Positions 1 to 8,129 of a DNA stretch of 64,000 bases are shown here, in pieces. The notes below the pieces were generated by a model that saw nothing but the letters and a program-made list of their open reading frames with translations, had not been told where the DNA came from and did no database searches. The stretch covers positions 22,108 to 86,107 of the forward strand of contig NZ_JYIT01000070.1 of NCBI RefSeq assembly GCF_000956545.1. The letters are read 5' to 3'. The stretch is from Microbacterium azadirachtae. GTDB taxonomy: Bacteria; Actinomycetota; Actinomycetes; Actinomycetales; Microbacteriaceae. The first letter of the stretch is position 1. Every line of letters begins with the position of its first letter. Made by a program: the position numbers and the translations under genes.

Positions 1-2
1 CG

Positions 3-569
3 TTCCGCGAGTCGGTCAAGATCGAGCGCGCGTTCGACGCCCGCATCGCCGCCGGCGAGCAGCTCACCGCCAGCGAGCAGGAGATGCACGACTACGCGCA
101 CCTCGTGCAGTACGCAGTGATCTTCGACCGCATCTTCCGCTTCGCGATCACCGGCACCCGCACGCGCAACTACGACGCCGTCGGCGGCCAGCTGCTGTTC
201 GCCTGGCTGCACCAGCGCGGCGTGCTGCACTGGACCGACACGGCGCTCGCCTTCGACTGGGAGAACGTGCCGGACGCCGTCGTGGCGCTGGGCGACGCGA
301 TCGACGACCTGTACTGGCACTCGATCGACCGCCCGAAGACGGCGCACTGGCTCGCGGCGTACGAGCTCGTCCGCGGCACCCTCACGCCGCACCCCGCCTC
401 GCAGTGGGCTCGCGGGCTGTCCGACGAGATCCTCGCCGGAGCGCCGAAGGGCTACACCGACGCGGTGCTGGACGACGAGTTCCCGCTGTCGATGTTCTTC
501 GAGACGCTCGACAAGAAGATGAAGCCGGTCATCGAGTCGACCGTGGGCATCCGCGGCACCGACGACTGA
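3..569 (+). CDS. DUF6421-like protein, C-terminal part (5' end outside window)
   Basis: The frame is open from the first complete codon to the TGA, so this is the last 188 residues of a longer gene that begins before the window. The product looks cytosolic: it is mixed charged/hydrophobic with no signal peptide or membrane segment, and has Trp/Tyr-rich stretches such as WLHQRGVLHW and DDLYWHS. The pattern recalls the DUF6421 family of roughly 450-residue actinobacterial proteins of unknown function. That name is from memory and only moderately sure. It is followed by a strong hairpin, so it is probably the last gene of its transcript. Confidence 0.6.
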   Translation, partial: FRESVKIERAFDARIAAGEQLTASEQEMHDYAHLVQYAVIFDRIFRFAITGTRTRNYDAVGGQLLFAWLHQRGVLHWTDTALAFDWENVPDAVVALGDAIDDLYWHSIDRPKTAHWLAAYELVRGTLTPHPASQWARGLSDEILAGAPKGYTDAVLDDEFPLSMFFETLDKKMKPVIESTVGIRGTDD

Positions 570-606
570 GCAGGATCCGGCACAGCCGCGCAGGATCCGG
601 CACGTG

Positions 607-659
607 ATGGCGGGAGGATCCCGGATGGATGGACAATCGATCCGGAATCCTCCCGCCAT
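607..659. terminator. 20-bp stem intergenic hairpin
   Basis: Arms 607-626 and 640-659 are complementary over 20 bp with one C/A mismatch and a 13-nt loop. No U-tract follows. It lies 40 bp after the preceding stop codon and about 65 bp before the SDR start, so it most likely ends or protects the upstream transcript. Two copies of AGGATCCGGCAC stand just before it. Confidence 0.7.
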
Positions 660-725
660 CCGTCTCTCCTGCCCCGGCCGCCCCTCCCCTCGGCACCGGC
701 GCCGAACGACCTGAAGGAGCACCGC

Positions 726-1430
726 ATGACCGCCGCAGGACGCACCGTCCTCCTCGCCGGGGCGACCAGCCCGTCCGGCCTGACCCTCGCACGGGCCCTC
801 CTCGCCGCCGGAGCGCGCGTGATCGCCGTCGGCCGCGACCAGGAGAAGATCGACGCGCTCGCGGCCGCCGCGCACCCGGCCGCGGATCGAGCCGGCACCG
901 GCTCCGGCACCGGCTCGATCCGCGTCGAGCGGTGCTCCCTCACGAACGAGGCCGAGGTCGCCGCGCTCGCCGACCGCCTCGCCGCCGACGGCGAGCACGT
1001 GGACGGGCTGGTGCCGCTCGTGGGCGGCTGGCGCGGCGGCGGCGGTCTCGCCGGGCAGACCGAGGAGGACTACCGCGCGCTGGAGCAGTCGTTCACCGCG
1101 GTGCGGGTGACGAGCCGTGCCTTCGACGCCGACCTGCGCGCGTCCGACGCCGGCCGCTTCGCGATCGTCTCCTCCACGGCTGTCGCCCGGCCGCTCGCGG
1201 GCGGCGCGAACTACGCGGCCGTGAAGGCGGCGAGCGAGACCTGGACCCGGGCCGTGGCGCAGGGCTTCGCCAAGGCCGCACGGGACGCCGGAGAGCCGCT
1301 GCGCGCGGCCGCCGTGGTGCTCCGGGTGCGCAGCCTGGACGACGTGGTCGACGCCCTCGCAGCGCGCGTCGTCGCGCTGTGGGACGAGGATGCGGCCGCC
1401 CTCAACGACCGCATCGTCGACGTGGCCTGA
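726..1430 (+). CDS. SDR family oxidoreductase
   Basis: A 234-residue short-chain dehydrogenase/reductase. The N-terminal Rossmann motif is LLAGATSPSGLTLARAL (about residues 9-25), close to the classical TGxxxGxG but with a Ser-Pro in the glycine turn. A catalytic-region Ser (IVSSTAVA) is followed by YAAVKAA, the YxxxK active site. The substrate cannot be read from sequence. The start is supported by an AAGGAG ribosome-binding site eight bases upstream. The family normally uses NAD(P)H and is cytosolic. The convergent TMEM175-like gene ends only 4 bp away. Confidence 0.85.
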   Translation: MTAAGRTVLLAGATSPSGLTLARALLAAGARVIAVGRDQEKIDALAAAAHPAADRAGTGSGTGSIRVERCSLTNEAEVAALADRLAADGEHVDGLVPLVGGWRGGGGLAGQTEEDYRALEQSFTAVRVTSRAFDADLRASDAGRFAIVSSTAVARPLAGGANYAAVKAASETWTRAVAQGFAKAARDAGEPLRAAAVVLRVRSLDDVVDALAARVVALWDEDAAALNDRIVDVA

Positions 1431-1434
1431 GCCG

Positions 1435-2124
1435 TCAGCGGGTTCTCGCGCGCCCCGCGTCCCGGTGCTCGCGCGTCCGCCACACGCGAGCGATGAGCGC
1501 CTGCGCGGGCCCCGAGAGCAGCAGCAGGAACATCGCCGCATAGCCGATGTCCGGCAGCAGCACGGCGACCACGAGGGCGACCGCGAACAGCGCGCTCATC
1601 ACGACCTCCGCGATGATGCCGCGGCGCAGCGACGCCGGCGGGATCCGATGCAGATCGGGATGACGGCGCAGATAGAGCCGGGTCACGAGCATGAGCAGCG
1701 AGGAGAGCAGCAGAGCGCCGATGTAGAGCGCCTTCTGCGTCGCGTCGTTGCCCATCGATCCGAGCATGGCCGTGGCCACGGGCAGCCACACGATCGTGAA
1801 CATCCAGCCCACCTGCAGCCAGACGAGCGCATTCGTCACCTTCTCGACGCGATCGAAGACGCGGTGATGGTTCATCCAGAAGACCGCGATGATCAGGAAG
1901 CTCAGCCCGAAGCTGAACAGCTGATCGCCCTCCTGCTGGACGTAGTCGAGCGCGCCCTTGTGCTCGCGGGCGAACTCCGCCACGTTCTCCAGCAGCGGCA
2001 GGATCAGCAGGGTCATCGCGATCGCGACCACCGCATCCACGAACGCCTTCAGCCGCTCGGCGGACAGGGGCGGACGTGTGGCGTCGTCGATCGGCGTCTC
2101 GTCATCCGTGGCGGGCTGAGTCAC
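1435..2124 (-). CDS. TMEM175/DUF1211-family potassium channel-like membrane protein
   Basis: A 229-residue polytopic membrane protein. The first helix carries the family signature RLKAFVDAVVAIAMTLL (RxxxFxDxxxAIxxTLL), which lines the pore in bacterial TMEM175 potassium channels. Further hydrophobic segments follow at about residues 65-85, 100-120, 130-150 and 165-205, consistent with six helices per subunit. I chose the GTG that precedes TQPATDDE. A GAGCAT -10-like hexamer ends exactly 6 nt upstream of it, which suggests a leaderless transcript. Potassium conductance is inferred from the family. Confidence 0.85.
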   Translation of the reverse strand: MTQPATDDETPIDDATRPPLSAERLKAFVDAVVAIAMTLLILPLLENVAEFAREHKGALDYVQQEGDQLFSFGLSFLIIAVFWMNHHRVFDRVEKVTNALVWLQVGWMFTIVWLPVATAMLGSMGNDATQKALYIGALLLSSLLMLVTRLYLRRHPDLHRIPPASLRRGIIAEVVMSALFAVALVVAVLLPDIGYAAMFLLLLSGPAQALIARVWRTREHRDAGRARTR

Positions 2125-2223
2125 TCCCGAATGCTCCCGTACCGGCAGGACCGGGTCAAGGCGCCGCGCCCCGGCACCGGGCGGCGCGGCCGTGACGGCC
2201 GACGGGACCGCATCGTCTCCCCG

Positions 2224-2229
2224 TAGAAT
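2224..2229 (+). promoter_or_regulatory. -10 element of a leaderless promoter (ltaE)
   Basis: TAGAAT stands 6 nt upstream of the GTG start. At this distance transcription would begin at or next to the start codon, and no Shine-Dalgarno sequence is present. Confidence 0.7.
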
Positions 2230-2235
2230 CGATCG

Positions 2236-3303
2236 GTGAACATCGAGCACGACCCCGCGGTCCGGGGCTTCGCATCCGACAACTACTCCGGCATCCACCC
2301 CGAGGTGCTCGCAGCGATCACGGCGGCCAACGGCGGCCACCAGATCGCGTACGGCGAGGACCGGTACACCGAGCGGCTGCAGGAGGTGTTCCAGCACCAC
2401 TTCGGCGAGGGCGTCGAGGCGTTCCCCGTCTTCAACGGCACCGGCGCGAACGTCACCGGCCTGCAGGCGATGCTGCCGCGCTGGGGCGCCGTGATCGCGG
2501 CGACGACGGCGCACATCAACGTCGACGAGGGCGGCGCGCCCGAGCGCATCGGCGGGTTCAAGATCCTCTCCGTGCCGACCGACGACGGCAAGCTCACCCC
2601 CGAGCTCGTCGACCGCGAGGCCTGGGGCTGGGGCGACGAGCACCGCGCCCAGCCGCTGGTCGTCTCGATCACCCAGTCCACCGAGGTCGGCACCCTCTAC
2701 ACCGCCGACGAGATCCGGGCGCTCGCCGACCACGCGCACGAGCGCGGCATGAAGCTGCACCTCGACGGGGCTCGCCTGTCCAACGCGGCCGCCGCCCTCG
2801 ACCTGCCGCTGCGGGCCTTCACCCGCGACGCGGGCGTGGACGTGCTGAGCTTCGGCGGCACCAAGAACGGCGCGATGCTCGGCGAGGCGATCGTCGTGCT
2901 CACGCCCGGCGCGGCCGACGGCCTCGTCTACTCGCGCAAGTTCAACATGCAGCTCGCCTCGAAGATGCGGTTCGTGTCGGCGCAGCTGATCGCACTGCTC
3001 GAGGGCGACCTGTACCTGCGCAACGCCCGTCACGCGAACGCGATGGCGCAGCGACTTCGTTCCTCGCTCGAGGCGGGAATCGCGGACGGCACCATCCAGG
3101 GCGTCGGATTCACCCAGCCGACCCAGTCGAACGGCGTCTTCGCGACACTCCCCGACGGCGTCGCCGACCGCCTGCGCGAGACCTTCCGGTTCTACGACTG
3201 GAACGCCGCCCGCAACGAAGTGCGCTGGATGTGCGGATTCGACACGACCGAGGCCGACATCGACGCCCTGGTCTCCCTCGTCGCCGACGAGACCACCCGC
3301 TGA
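2236..3303 (+). CDS. ltaE: Low-specificity threonine aldolase, PLP-dependent
   Basis: A 355-residue fold-type I PLP enzyme of the beta-eliminating lyase/threonine aldolase family, which cleaves L-threonine or L-allo-threonine to glycine and acetaldehyde. Visible landmarks are ASDNYSGIHPEV at the N-terminus, FNGTGANV (phosphate-binding loop), HLDGARLSNAA (the Asp that pairs with the PLP pyridine nitrogen) and SFGGTKNGAM with the Schiff-base lysine near residue 210. Length is normal. The GTG start is leaderless, with TAGAAT six bases upstream. Glycine made here could supply one-carbon metabolism; purU lies elsewhere in the window. Confidence 0.9.
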   Translation: MNIEHDPAVRGFASDNYSGIHPEVLAAITAANGGHQIAYGEDRYTERLQEVFQHHFGEGVEAFPVFNGTGANVTGLQAMLPRWGAVIAATTAHINVDEGGAPERIGGFKILSVPTDDGKLTPELVDREAWGWGDEHRAQPLVVSITQSTEVGTLYTADEIRALADHAHERGMKLHLDGARLSNAAAALDLPLRAFTRDAGVDVLSFGGTKNGAMLGEAIVVLTPGAADGLVYSRKFNMQLASKMRFVSAQLIALLEGDLYLRNARHANAMAQRLRSSLEAGIADGTIQGVGFTQPTQSNGVFATLPDGVADRLRETFRFYDWNAARNEVRWMCGFDTTEADIDALVSLVADETTR

Positions 3304-3351
3304 GGAACGACCCGCCGGGATGAGCCGGCGGACGGTGGGGGCGCGGCGCGG

Positions 3352-3978
3352 CTAGCGCAGCAGTCCGAGGTGCGCGAGCGCCTGCCGGATGAGCGTGCCG
3401 CGCCCGCCCTCCATCTCGGCGGCGAGCGCGTCGCTGGCCGCCTCCTCGGGGCTGAACCAGGTCACCTCGAGCGCGTCCTGACGCGGCTCGCAGGTGCCCG
3501 TGACGGGCACCACGAACGCCAGCGAGACGGCGTGCTGCCGATCGTCGTGATAGGCGCTGACCCCCGGGAGGGGGAAGTACTCGGCCACCGTGAAGGGCGC
3601 GGGCGACGGGGGCAGCATCGGGAACGCCATCGGCCCGAGGTCGTTCTCCAGGTGCCGGAACAACGCATCACGCACGGTCTCGCCGTAGCGCACGCGGCCG
3701 GAGACGATCGTGCGCGTGATCTCGCCGAGCGGCGTGGCGCGCAGCAGGATCCCGATGTCGGTGACGACACCGGATCCGTCGGTGCGCACCGGCACCGCCT
3801 CGACGTACAGCATCGGCAGCCGGCGCCGCGCCTGCGCGAGCTCGAAGTCGGTGAGCCAGCCGGGGTTCGCCCCGCCTGCGGCACCCAGACCGTCGAGCCC
3901 CGACGGGAGCCCTCCCGCGAGCGCGTCGGGGAGGCCGTCGTCGTCGGCCGGATCGGGGTCGGGTGTGCGTACCGCCAT
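3352..3978 (-). CDS. NUDIX-fold protein of the DUF4916 type with degenerate Nudix box
   Basis: A 208-residue protein. The first ~38 residues are low-complexity and acidic/Gly-rich. Then comes PGWLTDFELAQARRRLPMLYVEAVPV, typical of the actinobacterial NUDIX family labelled DUF4916. The Nudix-box region reads GRVRYGETVRDALFRHLENDLG: the Gly, first Glu and Arg positions are present, but the catalytic Glu after Arg is His, and the EE pair is N-D. Hydrolase activity is therefore doubtful. An AAAGGG stands three bases before the ATG. It ends head to head with the threonine aldolase gene. Confidence 0.75.
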   Translation of the reverse strand: MAVRTPDPDPADDDGLPDALAGGLPSGLDGLGAAGGANPGWLTDFELAQARRRLPMLYVEAVPVRTDGSGVVTDIGILLRATPLGEITRTIVSGRVRYGETVRDALFRHLENDLGPMAFPMLPPSPAPFTVAEYFPLPGVSAYHDDRQHAVSLAFVVPVTGTCEPRQDALEVTWFSPEEAASDALAAEMEGGRGTLIRQALAHLGLLR

Positions 3979-4037
3979 GATCCCTTTCTATCAGCGTCTC
4001 CCCCGCCTCACCCTGACATCTGCGGCAGGATGGTGAC

Positions 4038-4715
4038 ATGGCCGAACCCGTGGAGATCGATCGCGCCGCCGTGCGCCGGGCCCGGCACGGCGAACCGCTG
4101 CCTCTGCTCGTGCTGCTGCACGGCTACGGATCCGACGAGCGGGACCTGTTCTCGCTGGTCCCCTTCCTGCCCGAGGGCGTGGCCGTGGCGTCGCTGCCCG
4201 CGCCGCACGACGCGCCCTGGCCGATGCCCGGGCGCTCCTGGTACCCGATCGACGAGCTGGAACGGCGGGATCCCGCGTCGGTGACGGCCGCCGCCGACGC
4301 CGTGCTGCGCTGGCTCGACGAGGAGGCCGGTGCCGTGCCGTCGATCGCGCTCCTCGGCTTCTCGCAGGGTGCCTCGGTCGCACTGCAGGTCGCGCGACAG
4401 GATCCGGACCGCATCGCCGCGGTCGTGAACCTCAGCGGCTACGCGGCCCCGGGCGAGCTCCCCGGCGACACCGCGCTGCGCGAGCGCCGCACCCCCGTGT
4501 TCTGGGGCCGCGGCACGCGCGACGACGTGATCCCGCCCGCGCTCGTCGACCACACCGCGCAGTGGCTGCCGGATCACTCCGAGCTCACGGGCCGGGTCTA
4601 CCCGGGGCTGACGCACAGCGTGTCGGAGGACGAGCTCGCCGACGTGCGCCGCTTCCTCGACGGCTGGCTCGCCGAGGTTCAGGCGTCGTCGTCGCGGGAG
4701 CCCGCGGAGGGCTGA
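4038..4715 (+). CDS. Alpha/beta hydrolase, phospholipase/carboxylesterase family
   Basis: A 225-residue cytosolic alpha/beta hydrolase (Abhydrolase_2, PF02230). LVLLHGYGSDERDL holds the oxyanion-hole region, GFSQGAS the nucleophile elbow (Ser near 109), RGTRDDVIPP the Asp and GLTHSV the His. The natural ester is unknown. A CAGGAT -10 hexamer ends 6 nt before the ATG, so it is probably leaderless. The 3' end overlaps the convergent small membrane-protein gene by 37 bp. Confidence 0.85.
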   Translation: MAEPVEIDRAAVRRARHGEPLPLLVLLHGYGSDERDLFSLVPFLPEGVAVASLPAPHDAPWPMPGRSWYPIDELERRDPASVTAAADAVLRWLDEEAGAVPSIALLGFSQGASVALQVARQDPDRIAAVVNLSGYAAPGELPGDTALRERRTPVFWGRGTRDDVIPPALVDHTAQWLPDHSELTGRVYPGLTHSVSEDELADVRRFLDGWLAEVQASSSREPAEG

Positions 4716-5005
4716 TCCGGGTCGCCGCCCGGCTCGGCCTCGGTGCCGGCTTCGGCTCCCGTCTCTGCCTCGGCTCCCGTCCCGGCCTCGGCACGGCGCC
4801 GCTGCTCATCGCGCTGCATCCGCGCGCCCGCCCACGTGAAGAGCACCATGACCGCCGCGCCGATCACGAGGCCGAGCGCGATACCGGTTCCCATGTTGTG
4901 CAGCCCGGCGCCGAGCGCCACCCCGACGCCCATGCCGATCGCGAGCCCCGCACCGAGGCCCACCCGCCGCATCGCCTCGCCGGATCCCGGTCGTTGCTCC
5001 ACCAT
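4679..5005 (-). CDS. Small Gly-rich membrane protein of unknown function
   Basis: A 108-residue protein with two hydrophobic Gly-rich segments (about residues 16-33 and 40-60; GLGAGLAIGMGVGVALGAG is zipper-like). A basic stretch follows, then an acidic tail built from repeated AGTGAEAE/TGAEAGTE units. The product is presumably in the cytoplasmic membrane with the tail in the cytosol. I do not recognise a named family. TAGCCT ends 6 nt before the ATG, but GGAGGC also sits there, so the start could be leaderless or SD-led. It overlaps the end of the hydrolase gene. Confidence 0.65.
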   Translation of the reverse strand: MVEQRPGSGEAMRRVGLGAGLAIGMGVGVALGAGLHNMGTGIALGLVIGAAVMVLFTWAGARMQRDEQRRRAEAGTGAEAETGAEAGTEAEPGGDPDQPSAGSRDDDA

Positions 5006-5130
5006 GCCTCCAGGCTAGATCCGCGGGCGACTCTCCCCCTCCCCCGCACGGCGGATCTTCCCGGGACCGGCGCTCACCCGACGCCGAGGCGCCGCCCACC
5101 CGACTGTTCCGGCGCCGCGACACGCCCGGG

Positions 5131-5375
5131 TTGCACGACGGCGGCGGGCCCGGTATCGTCGTCCGGGTCCTGTCCGCCGTGTAAGGAAGTCCCTTGATCT
5201 GAGTCGTCGCCTCCGCGTTCCATCCACGCGCTGATCCGACACTCCTTCCTGCCTCGCTCTCTTCGGCACAGGCTCTCCGGTCCTCGATCCGTCCTCTTCG
5301 CGACGGATCCGCCCGCCACGGGCTCCGCACCGGATCCGGCATCAGCGCACCCGAACACCTTCCGGGAGTCGCCCC
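5131..5375 (+). promoter_or_regulatory. Promoter and ~210-nt structured leader of the ABC-F gene
   Basis: TTGCAC (5131-5136) and TATCGT (5154-5159) are separated by exactly 17 bp, a good SigA-type promoter. The expected start site near 5166 gives a ~210-nt untranslated leader. The leader holds AAGGAAG (5183-5189) followed after 4 nt by TTG-ATC-TGA, a possible two-codon minimal ORF. It also holds a perfect 8-bp hairpin with an 8-nt loop (5286-5309). The rest of the 370-bp gap (5006-5130) shows only GC-rich sequence. Long leaders with tiny ORFs are known for antibiotic-induced ABC-F genes; that role here is inference. Confidence 0.55.
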
Positions 5376-7133
5376 ATGTCATCACCCACCCTTTCCTCCG
5401 CGGTCGTCCTGGACCGCCTCACCTTCCGCTGGCCCGACGGCTCCACCGCCCTCGACGCGGTCTCCGGAGCCTTCGGCACGGGCCGCACAGGTCTCGTCGG
5501 ACGCAACGGATCCGGCAAGTCGACGCTGCTGCGCCTGATCGCCGGTGACCTCGCGCCGACGTCCGGTCGCATCACCGCGACCGGCGACGTGGCGTACCTG
5601 CCGCAGCGCCTCACCCTCGACACCCACGCCCGCGTCGCCGAGCTGCTGGGCGTCGCCCGTGCGCTCGACGCCGTGCGCGCCATCGCGGCCGGCGACGTCG
5701 ACCCCGACCGGTTCGACGAGGTCGGCGACGACTGGGACGTGGAGGCCCGCGCCGCCGCGGCCCTCGCCGAGGCCGGCCTGGATCCGACGTTCCTCGACCG
5801 CACGGTCGGCGAGCTGTCGGGCGGCGAGGCGGTGCTCGTCGCGATCGCCGGGATCCGCGCCCGTCGTGCGCCCATCACGCTGCTGGACGAGCCGACGAAC
5901 AACCTCGACCGCGAGGCGCGCGCACGCCTGGGCGAGATGGTGCAGTCGTGGCGCGGCACGCTCGTCGTGGTCAGCCACGACGTCGCCCTGCTCGAGCTCA
6001 TGGACGACACGGCCGAGCTGTACGGCCACGAGCTCAGCGTGTTCGGCGGCCCGTACTCGGCCTGGCGCGCCTGGCTGGACGCCGAGCAGGATGCGGCGCG
6101 CCAGGCCGAGAAAGATGCCAAGCAGGCGTTCAAGAAGGAGAAGCGGCAGCGCATCGAGGCGGAGCTGAAGCTCGCGACCCGGTCGCAGATGGCCAAGAAG
6201 GCCGCCGAGGAGAAGCGCGTCCCGAAGATCATCGCGAACGGCCGGAAGATGGCCGCTCAGGTGTCGGCGGGGCGGCTGCGCACGGAGGTCGCCGAGAAGG
6301 AGGGCGCCGCGCGCAGCGCCCTCGACGAGGCGGGACGGCGCATCCGCGACGAGGCGACGATGAAGATCGAACTGCCGGATCCCGGGGTCTCCCGTGCGCG
6401 GCGCATCGCGACGATCGGCGATGCCGAGCGCTCCTGGACGATTCAGGGCCCGGAGCGGGTCGCGCTGATCGGCCGCAACGGCGTCGGCAAGACGACGCTG
6501 CTGCGCCGGCTGGTCACCGGACCCCACGACGAGCCCGGGCCGGAACACGCCGCCGGAGCCGACGCCGGGCCCGGGTACCCCGCCGGCCGAGCCGACGCCG
6601 GGCCCGGATATCCCGCCGGAGCCGAACACCGCGCAGGAGAATCGGCCCCCGCCGAGGCCGGATCCCCCGTCATGGCGCAGGATCTCCTGCGTTGTGTCGC
6701 GCACACCGATCGCATCGGGTACCTGCCGCAGCGGATCGACGGGCTCGACGAGCACGCGACGGTCGTGGAGAACGTCGCCGCGCGGGCGCCGGAGATCCCC
6801 GACAAGGAGCTGCGCAACAGGCTGGCCCGGTTCCTGATCCGCGGCGCCGCCATGGACCGGGAGGTGGGCTCGCTCTCGGGCGGGGAGCGCTTCCGCGTCG
6901 CCCTCGCGACCCTGCTGCTGGCCGACCCCGCCCCGCACCTCGTGGTGCTCGACGAGCCGACCAACAACCTCGACCTCGACACCGTCGACCAGGTCGTGCA
7001 GGCGCTGCGCGCCTACCGGGGCGCCGTGCTGATCGTGAGCCACGACGATGCGTTCCTGCGACGGCTGGATCTCGACCTCACGCTCGAGCTCGACGCCGAC
7101 GGGATGCTCACCGAGGTCGACCTCGGCGCCTGA
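5376..7133 (+). CDS. ABC-F family ATPase (ribosome-associated, resistance-type)
   Basis: A 585-residue soluble protein with two ATP-binding cassettes and no membrane domain. The first cassette has GRNGSGKST (about 47-55), LSGGE and LLDEPTNN. The second has GRNGVGKTT (about 365-373), LSGGE and VLDEPTNN. A Lys/Glu-rich linker (about 245-330) joins them, as in ABC-F proteins that act at the ribosomal E site, including antibiotic-resistance ARE types. Unusually, about 50 Gly/Pro/Ala-rich residues with a tandem repeat are inserted in the second cassette between Walker A and the Q-loop. A GGGAG site precedes the ATG by 7 nt. Confidence 0.88.
   Translation: MSSPTLSSAVVLDRLTFRWPDGSTALDAVSGAFGTGRTGLVGRNGSGKSTLLRLIAGDLAPTSGRITATGDVAYLPQRLTLDTHARVAELLGVARALDAVRAIAAGDVDPDRFDEVGDDWDVEARAAAALAEAGLDPTFLDRTVGELSGGEAVLVAIAGIRARRAPITLLDEPTNNLDREARARLGEMVQSWRGTLVVVSHDVALLELMDDTAELYGHELSVFGGPYSAWRAWLDAEQDAARQAEKDAKQAFKKEKRQRIEAELKLATRSQMAKKAAEEKRVPKIIANGRKMAAQVSAGRLRTEVAEKEGAARSALDEAGRRIRDEATMKIELPDPGVSRARRIATIGDAERSWTIQGPERVALIGRNGVGKTTLLRRLVTGPHDEPGPEHAAGADAGPGYPAGRADAGPGYPAGAEHRAGESAPAEAGSPVMAQDLLRCVAHTDRIGYLPQRIDGLDEHATVVENVAARAPEIPDKELRNRLARFLIRGAAMDREVGSLSGGERFRVALATLLLADPAPHLVVLDEPTNNLDLDTVDQVVQALRAYRGAVLIVSHDDAFLRRLDLDLTLELDADGMLTEVDLGA
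6558..6623 (+). repeat. Two tandem 33-bp coding repeats inside the ABC-F gene
   Basis: Two adjacent 33-bp units encode ADAGPGYPAGR and ADAGPGYPAGA (about residues 395-416). They differ at only a few bases, so the duplication is recent. Confidence 0.85.
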
Positions 7134-7154
7134 TCCCTGGCTCCGCCTCGCCCC

Positions 7155-7191
7155 GCACCCGCCCGATCCGCGCGCCGGATCGGGCGGGTGC
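7155..7191. terminator. Perfect 16-bp hairpin after the ABC-F gene
   Basis: Arms 7155-7170 and 7176-7191 are perfectly complementary with a 5-nt loop, 22 bp after the ABC-F stop codon. No run of T follows, as is common in high-GC actinobacteria. Confidence 0.85.
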
Positions 7192-7254
7192 GCTGTGTCG
7201 CGCGGTTACGGCACGTCGGGAATGCCGCCGCGGGAGGCTGCTGTTGCGCACGTC

Positions 7255-7896
7255 ATGACAACCATCGGAATCATCGGAGCAGGACACATCGGCAGCGCCC
7301 TCGCGGAGGCGTTCGCGGGACTCGGCTACGACGTCGTGATCGCGAACTCCCGCGGCCCGGAGACGCTCGCCGAGCTCGTGGCGCGACTCGGACCGCGGGT
7401 GACCGCATCCACCGCGACCGGGGCGGCCGAGGCCGCGGACGTCGCCGTCGTCACGGTGCCGCTCAAGGCCCTGAAGGACATTCCGGCGGCCCCGCTCGCC
7501 GGGAAGATCGTGCTCGACACGAACAACTACTACTTCGAGCGGGACGGTCACATCGATGCGCTCGACCGCGGCGAGACCACCACGTCGCAGCTCCTGCAGG
7601 AGCACCTGCCCGACTCCACGGTCGTGAAGGCGTTCAACCAGATCCGCGCCGGTGAGATCCTGACGACCGGTTCACCGGCGGGCACCCCGGATCGACGCGC
7701 TCTCGGCACGGCGAGCGACGACGACGAGGCGGTCGCGTTCGTGACCGACCTCTACGACCGCCTCGGGTTCGACACGGTGAGCGCGGGGCCGCTGAGCGAG
7801 TCGTGGCGCCTCGAGCGAGACCGTCCCGCCTACGTCACCCGGCAGAACGCCGAGGAGCTGCGGGCCAACCTCGCTGCGGCGAACCGCCTGCCCTGA
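7255..7896 (+). CDS. NADPH-dependent F420 reductase-like / NAD(P)-binding protein
   Basis: A 213-residue protein that begins directly with the Rossmann motif TIGIIGAGHIGSALAEAFAGLGYDVVIANSRGPE. The N-S-R after the second strand favours NADP(H). VLDTNNYYFERDG and VVKAFNQIRA are typical of the F420:NADP oxidoreductase-like (NADP_oxred_F420, PF03807) family. The true substrate is unknown, and many members do not use F420. An in-frame ATG 33 bases upstream would add PPREAAVAHV; I preferred the start at the Rossmann fold, but no good SD favours either. Confidence 0.8.
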   Translation: MTTIGIIGAGHIGSALAEAFAGLGYDVVIANSRGPETLAELVARLGPRVTASTATGAAEAADVAVVTVPLKALKDIPAAPLAGKIVLDTNNYYFERDGHIDALDRGETTTSQLLQEHLPDSTVVKAFNQIRAGEILTTGSPAGTPDRRALGTASDDDEAVAFVTDLYDRLGFDTVSAGPLSESWRLERDRPAYVTRQNAEELRANLAAANRLP

Positions 7897-7934
7897 TCCA
7901 GGAGCCGCCCAGGCGGCGGGGGCAGGATGGGGCC

Positions 7935-8117
7935 ATGAGCGACCTCGTCCGCCCCCGCAAGGGCCGTTTCATCGCCGGCGTCTGCGCCGGTCTCGCCCGC
8001 CGTTTCGGCATGCCCGTCGCGCTGGTCCGGATCATCGCGATCGTCGCGATGATCTTCGCCGGGCTGCCGCTGTGGGTCTACCTCGTGCTCTGGATCCTCA
8101 TCCCCAGCGAGCGCTGA
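7935..8117 (+). CDS. PspC domain membrane protein
   Basis: A 60-residue protein that is almost entirely a PspC domain. It has a basic N-terminus, GRFIAGVCAGLARRFGMPVALVRI, then a single long hydrophobic segment (IIAIVAMIFAGLPLWVYLVLWILI). PspC-domain proteins sit in the cytoplasmic membrane and take part in envelope-stress responses in some bacteria; the role here is not known. The start is set by a CAGGAT hexamer ending 6 nt before the ATG (leaderless). Confidence 0.88.
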   Translation: MSDLVRPRKGRFIAGVCAGLARRFGMPVALVRIIAIVAMIFAGLPLWVYLVLWILIPSER

Positions 8118-8129
8118 GCCGATCGGCGC

